Of a DNA stretch of 6,345 bases, positions 5,401 to 6,345 are shown piece after piece. The translations under genes and the position numbers were made by a program. Position 1 is the first letter of the stretch; each line of letters opens with the position of its first letter. Origin of the DNA: Candidatus Woesearchaeota archaeon (lineage in GTDB: Archaea > Nanobdellota > Nanobdellia > Woesearchaeales > UBA12501); NCBI GenBank assembly GCA_026394915.1, contig JAPLZS010000021.1:1-6345 (forward strand), read 5' to 3'. The notes below the pieces were generated by a model. The model had not been told where the DNA came from and ran no database searches. It saw only the letters and a list, made by a program, of their open reading frames with translations.

Positions 5401-5457
5401 CTATTTTTTCATTTGTTCATCGAGCTCATTAATAAATCTTCTTATTGTCTTTATCAC
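5401..5457 (-). CDS. Possible 18-aa small ORF (GTG start) after the 267-aa gene
   Basis: The - strand encodes VIKTIRRFINELDEQMKK from a GTG at 5457 to a TAG, starting 10 bases after the stop of the 267-aa gene. The frame is open further back, overlapping the end of that gene in the +1 frame (LISTRTEH before the GTG). The sequence is helix-like and charged, as in a coiled-coil end. It could be a small gene co-transcribed with its neighbour, a former C-terminal extension of that neighbour lost by a frameshift, or nothing. No clear ribosome binding site is visible. Confidence 0.25.
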   Translation of the reverse strand: MIKTIRRFINELDEQMKK

Positions 5458-5467
5458 ATGCTCAGTT

Positions 5468-6271
5468 CTAGTGCTTATAAGCCTCTTTATCCATGGCTGT
5501 TTGTTTCTTAATATCCGCTTCCAGCTCTGAAGTCAGCTCAAGAGGAATAGGGCCGAGCTTGCTGAACTCTTGCATGAACTTAACCTTGCGGGAATTCAGG
5601 TTTATGTTCCCAAAAGAGTGATCATACAATTTAGCCATAATCTTGATTATGGGGTCATCTTGGAAAGCAGACGCATGATCAAGCAGGGTGATGCTTCTGG
5701 CAAAACAGATAAGCCCTAATAGGTTTATATCCACGACAGGGTATGCCTGGTGGATATAGTTTATCCTTAATGTAGAGGGATCGGTATAAGTCATGCTTGC
5801 CAAAGCGCCATTGCTATAACGACCGCATAATCTATTCAGTATTGCATAATCAAAAGCTGTATGCGTGGCCATGATTATACTGTCTATCTCATCGAATTTT
5901 TTTTTCAAGGTTTTTTTATCGACACTATAATTAAGAATATAATCTTCAGGACCATTGATCAGGATGATTGCCTTTGCATCTACAAAAGGGAACATTCCAT
6001 GCTGCTTTGTGTAACTTTGGAACATCTTGCCCAGTTTTATCTTTGCAAGATAATCCCAACATCTGAAATTAGTTATCAGATCGTCGTTATGATCTCTTAC
6101 TTCTTTTAGCTCTTTCTCTGTAATCCCTATGCAATCGCTGCATTTCACCTTGCCTTCCTGGTCTATCCCTGCCATAAAGAGATCATGATGCTGTATTGAG
6201 ATAATTTTTGCCAGTACTCCTTGATCTGCAAGGACAATTTCGCTTAGTTCTTTCCTTTTTGTTGGGTCCAT
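5468..6271 (-). CDS. Hypothetical protein, 267 aa, family not recognised
   Basis: I do not recognise this protein. It appears soluble, with no signal peptide and no clear membrane span. Landmarks are a CxxC at C44/C47 (KVKCSDCIG) preceded by IISIQHHDLFMAGIDQEG, a core containing AIILINGPEDYILNYSVDKK and SIIMATHTAFDYAILNRLCG, a hydrophobic stretch VVDINLLGLICFARSITLLD, and a lysine-rich C-terminus ending DKEAYKH. The ATG at 6271 is supported by AGGTGA 4 bases upstream, the best Shine-Dalgarno-like sequence in this window, and by TATA-rich DNA at 6291-6307. The codon style resembles that of nreA and hppA, suggesting a long-resident gene. The zinc-finger gene follows 159 bp downstream on the same strand but has its own TATA-like box, so a shared operon is uncertain. 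Confidence 0.75.
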   Translation of the reverse strand: MDPTKRKELSEIVLADQGVLAKIISIQHHDLFMAGIDQEGKVKCSDCIGITEKELKEVRDHNDDLITNFRCWDYLAKIKLGKMFQSYTKQHGMFPFVDAKAIILINGPEDYILNYSVDKKTLKKKFDEIDSIIMATHTAFDYAILNRLCGRYSNGALASMTYTDPSTLRINYIHQAYPVVDINLLGLICFARSITLLDHASAFQDDPIIKIMAKLYDHSFGNINLNSRKVKFMQEFSKLGPIPLELTSELEADIKKQTAMDKEAYKH

Positions 6272-6308
6272 TGTTTCACCTATATTAGTCTATATATTAT
6301 TTATATTA
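6272..6308 (-). promoter_or_regulatory. Promoter region and Shine-Dalgarno of the 267-aa gene
   Basis: On the - strand AATATAAATAATATATA (about 6291-6307) offers two overlapping TATA-like boxes, and AGGTGA (6276-6281) lies 4 bases before the ATG. If the more distal box is used, transcription would start near 6277 and trim the Shine-Dalgarno, so either a further upstream start or leaderless translation is used. Confidence 0.4.
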
Positions 6309-6345
6309 TTTCACCCCTTTTTGTATAGAAAGTGAGCAATCCTCT

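Noticed and set aside
5342..6109. Plus-strand open frames opposite the zinc-finger and 267-aa genes
   Set aside because: They lie antisense to better supported genes; the hydrophobic, Phe/Ile-rich translations reflect the complementary strand.

Overview
The window looks like chromosomal DNA of an archaeon. It encodes NreA, an archaea-specific PCNA-associated DNA-repair protein. Most gene starts lie about 25-30 bp downstream of a TATA-like box (TTTATATA or TATTTAAA type) with little or no leader, which is archaeal promoter architecture, and T-rich tracts follow the genes instead of hairpin terminators. A secreted or anchored lytic-transglycosylase-like protein and several small unrecognised proteins would fit a DPANN-type lineage (Woesearchaeota or relatives), but that placement is inference.

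Layout: (1) Bases 3-1043, + strand: the C-terminal half of a membrane proton pyrophosphatase, hppA, cut by the window edge. (2) About 1017-1934, - strand: a LAGLIDADG homing endonuclease converging on hppA and overlapping its last codons. (3) 2027-2065: a short displaced second copy of the hppA C-terminus, ending in its own stop and followed by T-rich DNA. (4) 2066-2322: a very AT-rich promoter region. (5) 2323-3090, +: a C-terminally anchored SLT/lysozyme-like protein whose reading frame looks coding upstream of any usable start. (6) 3153-4358, +: nreA, with an N-terminal four-cysteine zinc motif and a C-terminal PIP box. (7) 4408-5046, -: an unrecognised 212-aa protein. (8) 5085-5132: a tRNA-3'-end-like fragment next to a hairpin. 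(9) 5180-5308, -: a 42-aa zinc-finger protein. (10) 5401-5457: a possible very small ORF. (11) 5468-6271, -: an unrecognised 267-aa protein with its own promoter region.

The most interesting observation is at hppA. The present C-terminus (TITLVLAPLFL-stop) and the displaced copy about 1 kb downstream (TITLVLALLFI-stop) match at 9 of 11 residues but at only 25 of 36 bases, with differences mainly at third codon positions. The simplest reading is that a mobile element of about 1 kb, carrying an antisense homing endonuclease plus a foreign, recoded hppA tail, inserted into the 3' end of hppA. It replaced the native tail while keeping the protein intact and left the native tail stranded downstream.

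The other genes seem to be independent transcription units and not one operon: nearly every gene has its own TATA-like element. No CRISPR array, complete tRNA or rRNA, transposase or toxin-antitoxin pair was seen.
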